From the NCBI RefSeq assembly GCF_028069655.1, contig NZ_JAMCOS010000001.1, positions 3,502,001-3,566,000 on the forward strand: 64,000 nucleotides of DNA, read 5' to 3'. Shown here in pieces: positions 56,037-64,000 of the stretch (position 1 is its first letter; every line of letters starts with the position of its first letter). Source of the stretch: Acidovorax sp. NCPPB 4044. Its GTDB lineage: Bacteria > Pseudomonadota > Gammaproteobacteria > Burkholderiales > Burkholderiaceae_C. The notes beneath the pieces were generated by a model. The model had not been told where the DNA came from. It did no database searches and was given only the letters and a program-made list of their open reading frames with translations. The position numbers and the translations under genes were made by a program.

Positions 56037-57626
56037 ATGGCCTCCTTCGATTTCGACATCCTCATCATCGGCAGCGGCCTCGCGGGCCTTTCGGCCGCCC
56101 TGCACCTCGCGCCCACGCACCGCGTGGCGGTGCTCACCAAGCGCGGCCTCGCCGATGGCGCGAGCGGCTGGGCGCAGGGCGGGATCGCCGCGGTGCTGGC
56201 CGAGGGCGACACGTTCGAGGCCCATGTGCAGGACACCCTCGTGGCCGGCGCCGGCCTGTGCGACCTGGCCGCCACGCGCGCCGTCGTCGAAGGCGCGCCG
56301 CAGGCGATCCGCTGGCTGCAGACGCTGGGCGTGCCGTTCTCCGAAGAAGAGGCCGGCCGCCTGCACCTCACGCGCGAAGGCGGCCACGGGGCGCGGCGCA
56401 TCGTGCACGCCACCGACGCCACGGGCGCGGCCGTGCAGCGCACGCTGCTGGAGCGCGTGCGGGCCACCCCCGGCATCACGCTGCTGGAGCAGCACACCCT
56501 GGTGGACCTGATCACCGCGCGCAAGCTGGGCCTGCCCGGCCCGCAGCGCTGCCTGGGCCTCTACGCCTTCGACGAGGCGACCGACACCGTGCACACCTTC
56601 CGCGCGCCGCACACCGTGCTGGCGACGGGCGGCGCGGGCAAGGTGTATCTCTACACCAGCAACCCCGACACGGCCACGGGCGACGGCATCGCCGCCGCCT
56701 GGCGAGCGGGCTGCCGCGCGCAGAACATGGAATTCATCCAGTTCCATCCCACCTGCCTCTACCACCCGCAGGCCAAGTCCTTCCTCATCAGCGAGGCGGT
56801 GCGCGGCGAGGGGGGGCGCCTGCTGCGGCCCGACGGCACGCGCTTCATGCCGATGCACGACGACCGCGCCGAACTCGCGCCGCGCGACGTGGTGGCCCGC
56901 GCCATCGACTTCGAGATGAAGACCCACGGGCTCGATTGCGTGCACCTGGACATCTCGCACCAGAGCCCGGAGTTCCTGCAGGCGCATTTCCCGACCATCC
57001 TCGCGCGCTGCGCGGAACTGGGCATCGACATCACGCGCCAGCCGATCCCCGTGGTGCCGGCGGCCCACTACACCTGTGGCGGCGTACTGACCGACCTGGC
57101 GGGCCGCACCGACCTGGCCGGCCTCTACGCCATCGGCGAGACGGCCTGCACCGGCCTGCACGGCGCCAACCGCCTGGCCAGCAATTCGCTGGTCGAGTGC
57201 ATGGTGTTCGCGCGGGCGGCGGCCGATGCGGTGCTCACGGCGCCCGGCTCAGCAATGCCGGCGCCGGACCTGCCCGCCTGGGACGACAGCCGCGTGACCG
57301 ACGCCGACGAGCGCGTGGTCATCTCGCACAACTGGGACGAGCTGCGCCGCTTCATGTGGGACTACGTGGGCATCGTGCGCACCGACAAGCGGCTGGAGCG
57401 CGCCGCGCACCGCATCGCGCTGCTGCAGGCGGAGATCGCCGAGTTCTATGCCAACTTCCATGTCTGCCGCGACCTGCTGGAGCTGCGCAACCTCGTGCAG
57501 GTGGCCGAGCTGATCGTGCGCTCGGCCCAGCAGCGGCGCGAGAGCCGCGGCCTGCACTACAGCCGCGACTGGCCCGAGATGGCCGCCCCCGCGGCGCCCA
57601 CGCTGCTCGTGCCACCCGTGCGCTGA
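56037..57626 (+). CDS. nadB: L-aspartate oxidase
   Basis: The 529-aa flavoenzyme oxidises L-aspartate to iminoaspartate, the first step of NAD synthesis. It has the FAD-binding [18 protein letters not shown], the active-site segment [19 protein letters not shown], and [20 protein letters not shown] with the succinate-dehydrogenase-like HPT. The C-terminal helical domain is complete. It starts 52 bp after scpA and precedes panD, which also uses aspartate. Confidence 0.95.
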   Translation: MASFDFDILIIGSGLAGLSAALHLAPTHRVAVLTKRGLADGASGWAQGGIAAVLAEGDTFEAHVQDTLVAGAGLCDLAATRAVVEGAPQAIRWLQTLGVPFSEEEAGRLHLTREGGHGARRIVHATDATGAAVQRTLLERVRATPGITLLEQHTLVDLITARKLGLPGPQRCLGLYAFDEATDTVHTFRAPHTVLATGGAGKVYLYTSNPDTATGDGIAAAWRAGCRAQNMEFIQFHPTCLYHPQAKSFLISEAVRGEGGRLLRPDGTRFMPMHDDRAELAPRDVVARAIDFEMKTHGLDCVHLDISHQSPEFLQAHFPTILARCAELGIDITRQPIPVVPAAHYTCGGVLTDLAGRTDLAGLYAIGETACTGLHGANRLASNSLVECMVFARAAADAVLTAPGSAMPAPDLPAWDDSRVTDADERVVISHNWDELRRFMWDYVGIVRTDKRLERAAHRIALLQAEIAEFYANFHVCRDLLELRNLVQVAELIVRSAQQRRESRGLHYSRDWPEMAAPAAPTLLVPPVR

Positions 57627-57670
57627 GCCCCCGCCGAGTCCCTCTTCATCGTTTCACGACGCAATCTCCC

Positions 57671-58051
57671 ATGTTCCGCACCCTGCTGAAATCCAAGATC
57701 CACCGCGCCAGCGCCACGCACTGCGAGCTGCACTACGAGGGGTCCTGCGCCATCGACGACGACCTGCTCGATGCTGCGGGCATCGTGGAGAACGAGCAGG
57801 TGCACATCTGGAACATCAACAACGGCGAGCGCTTCGTCACCTATGCCATCCGGGCCGAACGCGGCAGCGGCATCGTCTCGGTGAACGGCTCGGCCGCGCG
57901 CCGCGCGAGCGTGGGCGACCTGCTCATCATCGCGGCCTTCGCCCAGGTGGCCGAGGCCGACGTGGCCGCGCACCGGCCGCGCCTGGTGTTCGTGGACGAG
58001 TCCAACCGCCAGGTGGCCCTGCGCTCGCAGGTGCCCGTGCAGCAGGCCTGA
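57671..58051 (+). CDS. panD: Aspartate 1-decarboxylase (PanD)
   Basis: The 126-aa pyruvoyl enzyme makes beta-alanine for pantothenate. [16 protein letters not shown] is the family start. The self-cleavage site is Gly24-Ser25 in HYEGSC, which generates the pyruvoyl group. Tyr58 sits in [10 protein letters not shown]. The usual partner panC is not in this run. Confidence 0.96.
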   Translation: MFRTLLKSKIHRASATHCELHYEGSCAIDDDLLDAAGIVENEQVHIWNINNGERFVTYAIRAERGSGIVSVNGSAARRASVGDLLIIAAFAQVAEADVAAHRPRLVFVDESNRQVALRSQVPVQQA

Positions 58052-58064
58052 CCGCTCCCGAGCC

Positions 58065-59417
58065 ATGGACGACACCCTCGCCGCCCGCAGCCTCGCCAGC
58101 GTCTGGCATCCCTGCACGCAGATGAAACGCCACGAGGCCGATCCGCCGGTGGCCATCGCCCGCGCCGAAGGCCCCTGGCTGTACGGCACCGACGGCCGCC
58201 GCTACCTGGACGGCATCAGCTCCTGGTGGGTGAACCTCTTCGGCCACGGCCACCCGCACATCCGCGCGGCGCTCACCGACCAGATCGCGCGGCTCGACCA
58301 CGTCATGCTCGCGGGCTTCACGCATGCGCCGGTGGTGGAGCTGTCGGAGCGGCTCGCGGCGCTCACCGGCCTGGGCCATGCGTTCTACGGCAGCGACGGC
58401 GCGGCCGCCACGGAGATCGCGCTCAAGATGAGCGCCCACTACTGGCGCAACCAGGGCCGGCCCGAGAAATGCCGATTCGTCGGGCTGGCCGGGGGCTACC
58501 ACGGCGAGACCGTGGGCGCCCTGTCCGTGACCGACATCGGCCTCTTCCGCGAGGCGTATGCGCCGCTCGTGCGCCTGGGCGCCACCGTGCCCAGCCCCGA
58601 TGCGCGCTGCGCACTGCCGGGCGAGGACGCGGCCGCCGTGGAACGGCGCGCCGCCGGCGTGCTGGAGGCCTGGCTCGACCAACACCATGCCACTACGGCC
58701 GCGCTGATCCTGGAGCCGCTGGTGCAGTGCGCGAGCGGCATGGCGATGCACGGTGCGGGCTACCTGCAGCAGGCCCGCGCACTGTGCGACCGCTACGGGG
58801 TGCACCTGGTGGTGGACGAGATCGCCACGGGCTTCGGCCGCACCGGCACGATGTTCGCGCACCAGCAGGCGGGCATCCGCCCCGATTTCATCTGCCTCTC
58901 GAAGGGGCTCACGGGCGGCACGCTGCCGCTGTCGGCCGTGCTCACCACCGACGCGGTCTACGCGGCGTTCTACGACGACGACGTGGCGCGCGGCTTCCTG
59001 CATTCGCATTCCTACACCGGCAACCCGCTGGCCTGCCGTGCGGCGCTGGCCACGCTGGATCTGTTCGAGCAGACCGATGCGCTCGCGCGCAACGCGCAGC
59101 GCGCGCCGCTGTTCCATGCGGCCTTCGCGCCCCTCGCGGCGCACCCGCGCGTGCGCCATGCGCGCCACCTCGGCATGGTCTGGGCCTGGGACGTGGAAGG
59201 CTCGGCCCCGGACTTCGCGCGCCGCTACCACCGCCACGCCATGGCGCGCGGCCTGCTGCTGCGCCCCATCGGCCGCACGCTCTACGCCCTGCCGCCCTAC
59301 GTGCTGGACGACGATGCCATCGCGCACCTGGGCCGCGAGGCGCTCGCGGCGCTGGACGCCACGCTCGCCGAGGAAACGCCCGGCGCGGCAGGCTCCCCCG
59401 AGAGGCATCTCCCATGA
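58065..59417 (+). CDS. bioA: Adenosylmethionine-8-amino-7-oxononanoate aminotransferase
   Basis: The 450-aa class III PLP aminotransferase makes DAPA in biotin synthesis using SAM. SVWHPCTQM and GISSWWVNLFGH are family signatures; the PLP Lys is in FICLSKGLTGG, with VVDEIATGFGRTG before it. It is 13 bp after panD. The stop overlaps bioD by ATGA. Confidence 0.96.
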   Translation: MDDTLAARSLASVWHPCTQMKRHEADPPVAIARAEGPWLYGTDGRRYLDGISSWWVNLFGHGHPHIRAALTDQIARLDHVMLAGFTHAPVVELSERLAALTGLGHAFYGSDGAAATEIALKMSAHYWRNQGRPEKCRFVGLAGGYHGETVGALSVTDIGLFREAYAPLVRLGATVPSPDARCALPGEDAAAVERRAAGVLEAWLDQHHATTAALILEPLVQCASGMAMHGAGYLQQARALCDRYGVHLVVDEIATGFGRTGTMFAHQQAGIRPDFICLSKGLTGGTLPLSAVLTTDAVYAAFYDDDVARGFLHSHSYTGNPLACRAALATLDLFEQTDALARNAQRAPLFHAAFAPLAAHPRVRHARHLGMVWAWDVEGSAPDFARRYHRHAMARGLLLRPIGRTLYALPPYVLDDDAIAHLGREALAALDATLAEETPGAAGSPERHLP

Positions 59418-60103
59418 TCGGCTGTTTCGTCACCGGCACCGACACCGGCGTGGGCAAGACGCTCGCGAGCGCGGGCCTGCTGCACGCGCTCGCGCGGCAC
59501 CATGCGCGCGTGGTGGGCATGAAGGCCATTGCCGCGGGCGCGGAACCCATCGGCCCCGGCGGCGCGCCCGCCAACGAAGACGTGCTCGCGCTGCGCGCGG
59601 CTTCCACGCTGCGGGTGCCGCCCGCGCTGGACAACCCCGTGCTGCTGCCCGACCCGCTCTCGCCCCATATCGCCGCGCGGCGCGCCGGCGTGGCCATCGA
59701 CACCGGCGACATCGTGCGCGCCTACCGGGCGCTTGCCGGCCTGGCCGATGCCGTGGTGGTCGAAGGCGCGGGCGGCTTCCACGTACCGCTGTCGGACACT
59801 GCGACCGGCGCCGACCTGGCCCAGGCACTGGGCCTGCCGGTGGTGCTGGTCGTGGGGCTGCGGCTGGGCTGCCTCAGCCATGCGGCGCTCACGGCCGAGG
59901 CCATCCACGCACGCGGGCTGCCCCTGGCGGGCTGGATCGCGAGCCGCATCGACCCCGCCATGCAGGCCGCGGAGGACAATATCGACTGGCTGCGCCAGCG
60001 CCTGGGCGCCCCCCTGCTCGCGGACATCCCGCACCAGCGCGTGCCCGACCCGCGCGCCGCGCACTTCGCGCTGCCCGCTTCCTGGACCCTTTCTTCCGCA
60101 TGA
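59414..60103 (+). CDS. bioD: Dethiobiotin synthetase
   Basis: The 229-aa ATPase closes the ureido ring of dethiobiotin. Walker A is in FVTGTDTGVGKTLASAGLL, with VVVEGAGGFHVPL as the switch motif. The K in GMKAIAAG takes the place of the usual KPI/KPV segment. Overlaps by ATGA on both sides, so it is translationally coupled within bioADF. Confidence 0.95.
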   Translation: MIGCFVTGTDTGVGKTLASAGLLHALARHHARVVGMKAIAAGAEPIGPGGAPANEDVLALRAASTLRVPPALDNPVLLPDPLSPHIAARRAGVAIDTGDIVRAYRALAGLADAVVVEGAGGFHVPLSDTATGADLAQALGLPVVLVVGLRLGCLSHAALTAEAIHARGLPLAGWIASRIDPAMQAAEDNIDWLRQRLGAPLLADIPHQRVPDPRAAHFALPASWTLSSA

Positions 60104-61341
60104 CGACCTCCACCGCTTCCGCACCGTCCTGGCTCGACGAGCTGCCCGCCCGCATCGCGGCGCTCGACGCCGCCCACCTGCGCCGCCGCCGCCGCGCCGT
60201 GCGCCCGCTGCAGGGTGCGCACCTGGACGTGGACGGGCAGACCATGCTGGCCTTCTGCAGCAACGACTACCTCGGCCTGGCCGCCCATCCGGCCATCGCC
60301 GAGGCCGCCTGCGCGGGCGCGCAGGAGTTCGGCGTGGGCTCGGGCGGCTCGCCGCTCGTGAGCGGCCACAGCACGGCCAATGCCGCGCTGGAAGCCGACC
60401 TCGCGCGGTTCGTGCAGCTGCCGCGCGCGCTCTACTTCTATGCGGGCTACGCCACCAACATCGGCATCGTTCCGGCCCTGGTGGGCGCGGGCGATGCCAT
60501 CTTCTCGGACGCGCTCAACCATGCCTGCCTGATCGACGGCGCGCGCCTCTCGCGGGCCGCCATCCACCGGTATGCGCACGCCGACCTCGCGGAGCTGGAG
60601 AGCCAGCTCGCGGCCAGCCCGGCGCGCGCCAAGCTCGTCATCACCGATGCGGTGTTCAGCATGGACGGCGACGTGGCCGACATCGCCGCGCTGCATGCCC
60701 TGTGCGAGCGCTACGACGCACTGCTGCTGCTCGACGACGCGCACGGCTTCGGCGTGCTCGGCCCCCAGGGCCGGGGCAGCCTGGCCGAAGCGGGCCTCAC
60801 CGGCGCGCACGCCTCGCCCCGCGTGCTCTACATGGCCACGCTCGGCAAGGCCGCGGGCGCGGCCGGCGCCTTCGTGGCGGGCAGCGACGTGCTCGTCGAA
60901 TGGCTGCTCCAGAAGACGCGCAGCTACATCTTCGCCACCGCCGCACCGGCGCTGCTGGCGCGTTCGCTGCAGGCCAGCCTGGGCTTGATCGAACGCGGCG
61001 ACGCCCTGCGCGCCCACCTGCAGGCCCGCATCGCGCAGTTGCGCGGCGGGCTCGCGCCGGTGCTGCGCGGCACGCGCTGGCAACTGGGCGATTCGCGCAC
61101 GGCTGTGCAGGCGCTCGTCATCGGGGCCAACGGCGAGGCACTGGCCGCGATGGAATTCCTGCGCGCCCGCGGCCTCTGGGTGCCGGCGATCCGCCCGCCC
61201 ACGGTGCCCGAGGGCACGGCGCGCCTGCGCATCGCGCTCTCGGCCGCGCACACCGAAGCGGACGTGGCACGGCTCCTGGACGCGCTGGCCGAACTCGCGC
61301 ACTCGCAAACCGGCGCCCTGGCGCAGGAGGCCACTGCATGA
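60100..61341 (+). CDS. bioF: 8-amino-7-oxononanoate synthase
   Basis: The 413-aa PLP enzyme condenses pimeloyl thioester with alanine. It has FCSNDYLGLAAHP, GSGGSPLVSGHST, and DDAHGFGVLGPQGRG. The PLP lysine is in YMATLGKAAGAAGAFV. Coupled to bioD and queE by ATGA overlaps. bioC, bioH and bioB are not in the window. Confidence 0.96.
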   Translation: MTTSTASAPSWLDELPARIAALDAAHLRRRRRAVRPLQGAHLDVDGQTMLAFCSNDYLGLAAHPAIAEAACAGAQEFGVGSGGSPLVSGHSTANAALEADLARFVQLPRALYFYAGYATNIGIVPALVGAGDAIFSDALNHACLIDGARLSRAAIHRYAHADLAELESQLAASPARAKLVITDAVFSMDGDVADIAALHALCERYDALLLLDDAHGFGVLGPQGRGSLAEAGLTGAHASPRVLYMATLGKAAGAAGAFVAGSDVLVEWLLQKTRSYIFATAAPALLARSLQASLGLIERGDALRAHLQARIAQLRGGLAPVLRGTRWQLGDSRTAVQALVIGANGEALAAMEFLRARGLWVPAIRPPTVPEGTARLRIALSAAHTEADVARLLDALAELAHSQTGALAQEATA

Positions 61342-61976
61342 CCTACAGCGTCAAGGAAATCTTCTACACCCTGCAGGGCGAAGGCGGCCAGGCCGGCACG
61401 CCCGCCGTGTTCTGCCGCTTCGCGGGCTGCAACCTCTGGAGCGGCCGCGAGGAAGACCGCAGCAGCGCCGTCTGCCGCTTCTGCGATACCGACTTCGTGG
61501 GCACCGACGGCACGCTGGGCGGCAAGTACGCCACGGCCGATGCGCTGGCCGACGTGGTCGCCGCCCAGTGGCCCGCGCACGATGCCGACCACCGCCTCGT
61601 GGTCGTCACGGGCGGCGAGCCGCTGCTGCAGCTCGACGCGCCCCTCATCGACGCGCTGCATGCGCGGGGCCTGCGCATCGCCGTGGAGAGCAACGGCACG
61701 CTCGCCGCGCCGCCCGGCATCGACTGGCTCTGCATCAGCCCCAAGGCCGGCGCGCCCTGGGTGCAGCGCGAAGGGCAGGAGCTCAAGCTGGTGTGGCCCC
61801 AGCCCGGGTTCGATCTCGCCGCGCTGGAATCGCAGACGCGCTTCACCCACCGCTTCCTGCAGCCCATGGACGGGCCCGAACAGGCGGCGCACACGGCCCT
61901 CTGCATCGACGCCTGCCTGGAGCGCCCCGCCTGGCGCCTGAGCCTGCAGACCCACAAACTCACGGGCATCCGCTGA
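61338..61976 (+). CDS. queE: 7-carboxy-7-deazaguanine synthase
   Basis: The 212-aa radical SAM enzyme makes CDG from CPH4 in queuosine synthesis. EIFYTLQGEGGQAGTPAVF starts the fold. Its cluster motif is C-x14-C-x2-C (GCNLWSGREED...VCRFCD) in place of the canonical CxxxCxxC, a form known from Burkholderia QueE. VVVTGGEPLLQ binds SAM. It is coupled to bioF by ATGA, unusual company for a queuosine gene. Confidence 0.95.
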   Translation: MTYSVKEIFYTLQGEGGQAGTPAVFCRFAGCNLWSGREEDRSSAVCRFCDTDFVGTDGTLGGKYATADALADVVAAQWPAHDADHRLVVVTGGEPLLQLDAPLIDALHARGLRIAVESNGTLAAPPGIDWLCISPKAGAPWVQREGQELKLVWPQPGFDLAALESQTRFTHRFLQPMDGPEQAAHTALCIDACLERPAWRLSLQTHKLTGIR

Positions 61977-62005
61977 GCCGGACCGCACCCTTCTTTCTTT
62001 CGACC

Positions 62006-62383
62006 ATGCTGTTCACCGTCCACCAACGCTTCTTCTTCGATGCCGCGCACACGCTGCAGCGCGAGATCGAGGCCGAGGGCAGCCGCCGCATCCACGGCCA
62101 CACCTACCACGCCGAGATCTCCGTCACCGGCCCGCGCCATCCCGCCACGGGCATGGTGATCGACCTGGGCCACCTGCGCGCGCGCTGCACGCAGTTGCGC
62201 GAACGGCTCGACCACCACCTCCTGGACGAGGTGCCCGGCCTGGGCCCCGCCACGCTCGAGAACCTGTGCGTGTTCATCGCCGATGCGCTCTCCGACCTCG
62301 ACCCGCCGCCCAGCCGCGTGCGCGTGTGGCGCGAAGCCGTCGGCGACGGCTGCGTGCTCGACCTGGCCCGGCCGCGCGGCTGA
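62006..62383 (+). CDS. queD: 6-carboxytetrahydropterin synthase
   Basis: The 125-aa enzyme converts dihydroneopterin triphosphate to CPH4, the step before QueE. Zinc His residues appear in FDAAHTLQ and RRIHGHTYHAEI; VIDLGHLR and LDHHLLDEV are family motifs. The catalytic Cys of larger relatives is not evident at the usual position near residue 25, where EAEGSRRIHGH is read, so the family subtype should be noted. It follows queE by 29 bp. Confidence 0.9.
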   Translation: MLFTVHQRFFFDAAHTLQREIEAEGSRRIHGHTYHAEISVTGPRHPATGMVIDLGHLRARCTQLRERLDHHLLDEVPGLGPATLENLCVFIADALSDLDPPPSRVRVWREAVGDGCVLDLARPRG

Positions 62384-62448
62384 CGCCAGCCTGCCCGGGC
62401 CGCCCCTTTTTCCTTCCGCCCATCCATCCGCCCACCCACGGAGACACC

Positions 62449-62808
62449 ATGCCCCACCTCGTCATCGAGTACACCGACAACCTGCGCCCCTTCCCGGAAG
62501 CCCAGATCCTCGAAGCCGTCAACGCCTCGCTCACCGCCAGCCCCGAGATCCTGGCCGAGTCCGACCTCAAGAGCCGCTACATCACCACCGACCGCTTCGC
62601 CATCGGCACGCAGCCCGAAGGCCGCGCCTTCGTGCATGCGCAGCTGCGCCTGCTCTCGGGCCGCTCGCCCGAAGCCAAACAGGACCTCGCCGGCCGCGTG
62701 GGTGCCGTGCTGCGCGCGCACACGCCCAAGCCCGAAGGCCTGGCGGTGCAGCTCAGCGTGGAGATCGTGGACATGGACCGCGGCTCCTACGTGAAAGAGA
62801 AGCTCTGA
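62449..62808 (+). CDS. 5-carboxymethyl-2-hydroxymuconate isomerase-like protein
   Basis: The 119-aa tautomerase-superfamily protein starts MPHLVIEYTDNL, with the catalytic Pro exposed after Met removal. Residues YITTDRFAIG and HAQLRLLSGRS are typical of CHMI. CHMI acts in homoprotocatechuate breakdown, but no other gene of that path is here, so the true substrate is uncertain. It is the last gene of the plus-strand run (65 bp after queD) and faces pabB-pabC. Confidence 0.88.
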   Translation: MPHLVIEYTDNLRPFPEAQILEAVNASLTASPEILAESDLKSRYITTDRFAIGTQPEGRAFVHAQLRLLSGRSPEAKQDLAGRVGAVLRAHTPKPEGLAVQLSVEIVDMDRGSYVKEKL

Positions 62809-62890
62809 AGCGCCTTTGATTCCCGCGGCGCTGCGGCACACGGCGCCGTGCAGCACGATGGCACGCGCGCTCCCGGGCCGGGCCGGGCCG

Positions 62891-64000
62891 TCAGTCCAGC
62901 GTGGCCGGCAGCCAGCCCCGCAGGCTGTTGAGGAACGCCCAGCCCTGCACGCGCGGCAGGTCTTCCACCCGCAGCACGGCCTCGCCGATGCGCCCTTCGC
63001 GCAGCGCCACCGCGCGGCCCACGCCGGGCAACAGGCCGCTGGCCAGCGGAGGCGTAACCCAGCGGCCGTCCAGCAGCGCCGCGATGTTGCCGAAGGTGCC
63101 TTCGGTGATCTCGCCGGCCTCGTTCCAGAGCACCGTGTCGAACACGCCGGGCTGCGTGGGCGCGAAGGCCGCGTAGTGCGCCCGGCGCGTGGTCTTGTGG
63201 CGCACGAATTCGCCGTGGGCGGCTTCGAAGGCGCGGTCGGCCAGCCGCAGGCGCACGGGGGTGGGCACCGCTGCGCACGCGAACGCCTCGGCGCGCGGCG
63301 CGCCCGCGGCGTCCAGCAGCAGGCGCGTGCGCCAGAGTCCCTCGGGGTGCTGGCGCGCCAGCGCGTCCAGGCAGTTCTGCACGCGCGCCGCGTCCCAGCA
63401 GAAGCCGAAGTGCGCGGCCGAAGCAGCCATGCGCGCGAGGTGGTCGGCCCGGTGGCGAAAGCGCCCTGCCTCCAGCGCCAGGGTTTCCAGCAGCTCGAAC
63501 GGCTGGCTCGCACGCTCCACGAAGGCGCGCTTGTGGCGCCATTCCCTCCACTCGGCCGCCGCCTGCGCGTCGGAGGTGATGCCACTGCCGATACCGCAGG
63601 TGGCGTCCGCACCGCGCAGCACCACGGTGCGGATGGGCACGTTGAAGGTGGCGGCGATTCCGCCCGCGCCCGGGGGCCCGTCGGGCCGCACCACGCCGAT
63701 GGCGCCGCAGTAGATGCCGCGCGGCGCGGCCTCCAGGCTGCGGATGGTGCGCATGGCCTGCACCTTGGGCGCCCCGGTGACCGAGCCGCACGGGAACAGC
63801 GCCGCGAACACGTCCCACAGGCCCAGCCCGGGGCGCGTGCGCGCGGTGACGTCCGAGGTCATCTGCCACACGGTGGGCAGCGCCTGGGTGTGGAAGAGCG
63901 TGGGCACGCGCACGCTGTGCGGCTCGGCGATGCGCGAGAGGTCGTTGCGCAGCAGGTCCACGATCATCACGTTCTCGGCGCGCTCCTTGGGCGCCGTGCG
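62891..64000 (-). CDS. Aminodeoxychorismate synthase component I fused to aminodeoxychorismate lyase (partial)
   Basis: The frame runs off the right window edge; about 369 residues are seen. The PabB part has PKERAENVMIVDLLRNDLSR, DVFAALFPCGSVTGAPKVQA and a GIYCGAIGV motif that closes the chorismate-binding domain. The C-terminal ~220 residues are a PLP class IV (PabC-like) domain: NEAGEITEGTFGNIA and PPLASGLLPGVGRAVAL. The two activities make 4-aminobenzoate for folate. Such fusions are common in beta-proteobacteria. Confidence 0.92.
   Translation of the reverse strand, partial: RTAPKERAENVMIVDLLRNDLSRIAEPHSVRVPTLFHTQALPTVWQMTSDVTARTRPGLGLWDVFAALFPCGSVTGAPKVQAMRTIRSLEAAPRGIYCGAIGVVRPDGPPGAGGIAATFNVPIRTVVLRGADATCGIGSGITSDAQAAAEWREWRHKRAFVERASQPFELLETLALEAGRFRHRADHLARMAASAAHFGFCWDAARVQNCLDALARQHPEGLWRTRLLLDAAGAPRAEAFACAAVPTPVRLRLADRAFEAAHGEFVRHKTTRRAHYAAFAPTQPGVFDTVLWNEAGEITEGTFGNIAALLDGRWVTPPLASGLLPGVGRAVALREGRIGEAVLRVEDLPRVQGWAFLNSLRGWLPATLD

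Noticed and set aside
1..64000. CRISPR arrays, tRNA or rRNA genes
   Set aside because: No regularly spaced identical repeats, and no cloverleaf or rRNA-like segments were noticed on either strand.

Overview
The window is GC-rich chromosomal DNA from a beta-proteobacterium. The gene content (DUF3460 next to scpA, an Mrp/ApbC protein, a fused pabB-pabC, several multi-toxin Rhs loci) and the short TGCTA/TAGCA hairpins suggest the Comamonadaceae, most likely an Acidovorax-like plant-associated species. The genus is inferred from gene content only.

1-3953: end of a two-component regulator gene (OmpR class) coupled to a triple-PepSY protein, a divergent second PepSY protein, and a CpdB-like periplasmic nucleotidase.

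4081-36900 is a type VI secretion (T6SS) effector island. It holds two vgrG genes that share a 1.77-kb near-identical block, two PAAR-headed Rhs effectors (6588-11618, 13382-18370), and a third Rhs effector without PAAR (25704-30482). Between vgrG2 and the third rhs lies a loading cassette: DUF6484, TIGR02270-like, DUF2169 and a thiolase-like protein. A fourth, 5'-truncated rhs (32064-35267) repeats the core of the third and ends in a predicted deaminase toxin. Each Rhs C-terminal tail is different and is followed by its own immunity gene: an exported protein, a DUF6714-like protein, a 3-TM membrane protein, a SUKH protein, and an unknown. A TIR-domain protein sits between the third and fourth rhs. 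The island ends in an rhs 5' scrap and an orphan immunity gene. Most toxin tails, the immunity genes and the TIR gene are AT-rich against GC-rich cores. Copies of a ~45-50 bp hairpin repeat lie in the junctions in both orientations.

36976-47883, minus strand: a truncated haemoglobin, a large FtsX-like ABC permease, a small zinc-finger protein, then a probable anaerobic/formate module (OFA-family transporter, chemoreceptor, FdhF/YdeP molybdo-oxidoreductase, FdhD). A near-consensus FNR box lies upstream of the transporter.

47884-54723: apbC/mrp, an Mrr-like membrane protein, a patatin phospholipase, metG, a small lipoprotein, a YitT protein and an SmpA/OmlA-like lipoprotein.

54855-62808 is a long plus-strand run of cofactor and housekeeping genes: DUF3460, scpA, nadB, panD, bioA, bioD, bioF, queE, queD and a CHM isomerase-like gene. 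bioA-bioD-bioF-queE are joined by ATGA overlaps. The window ends inside a minus-strand pabB-pabC fusion. I saw no tRNA, rRNA, CRISPR array or intact insertion sequence.
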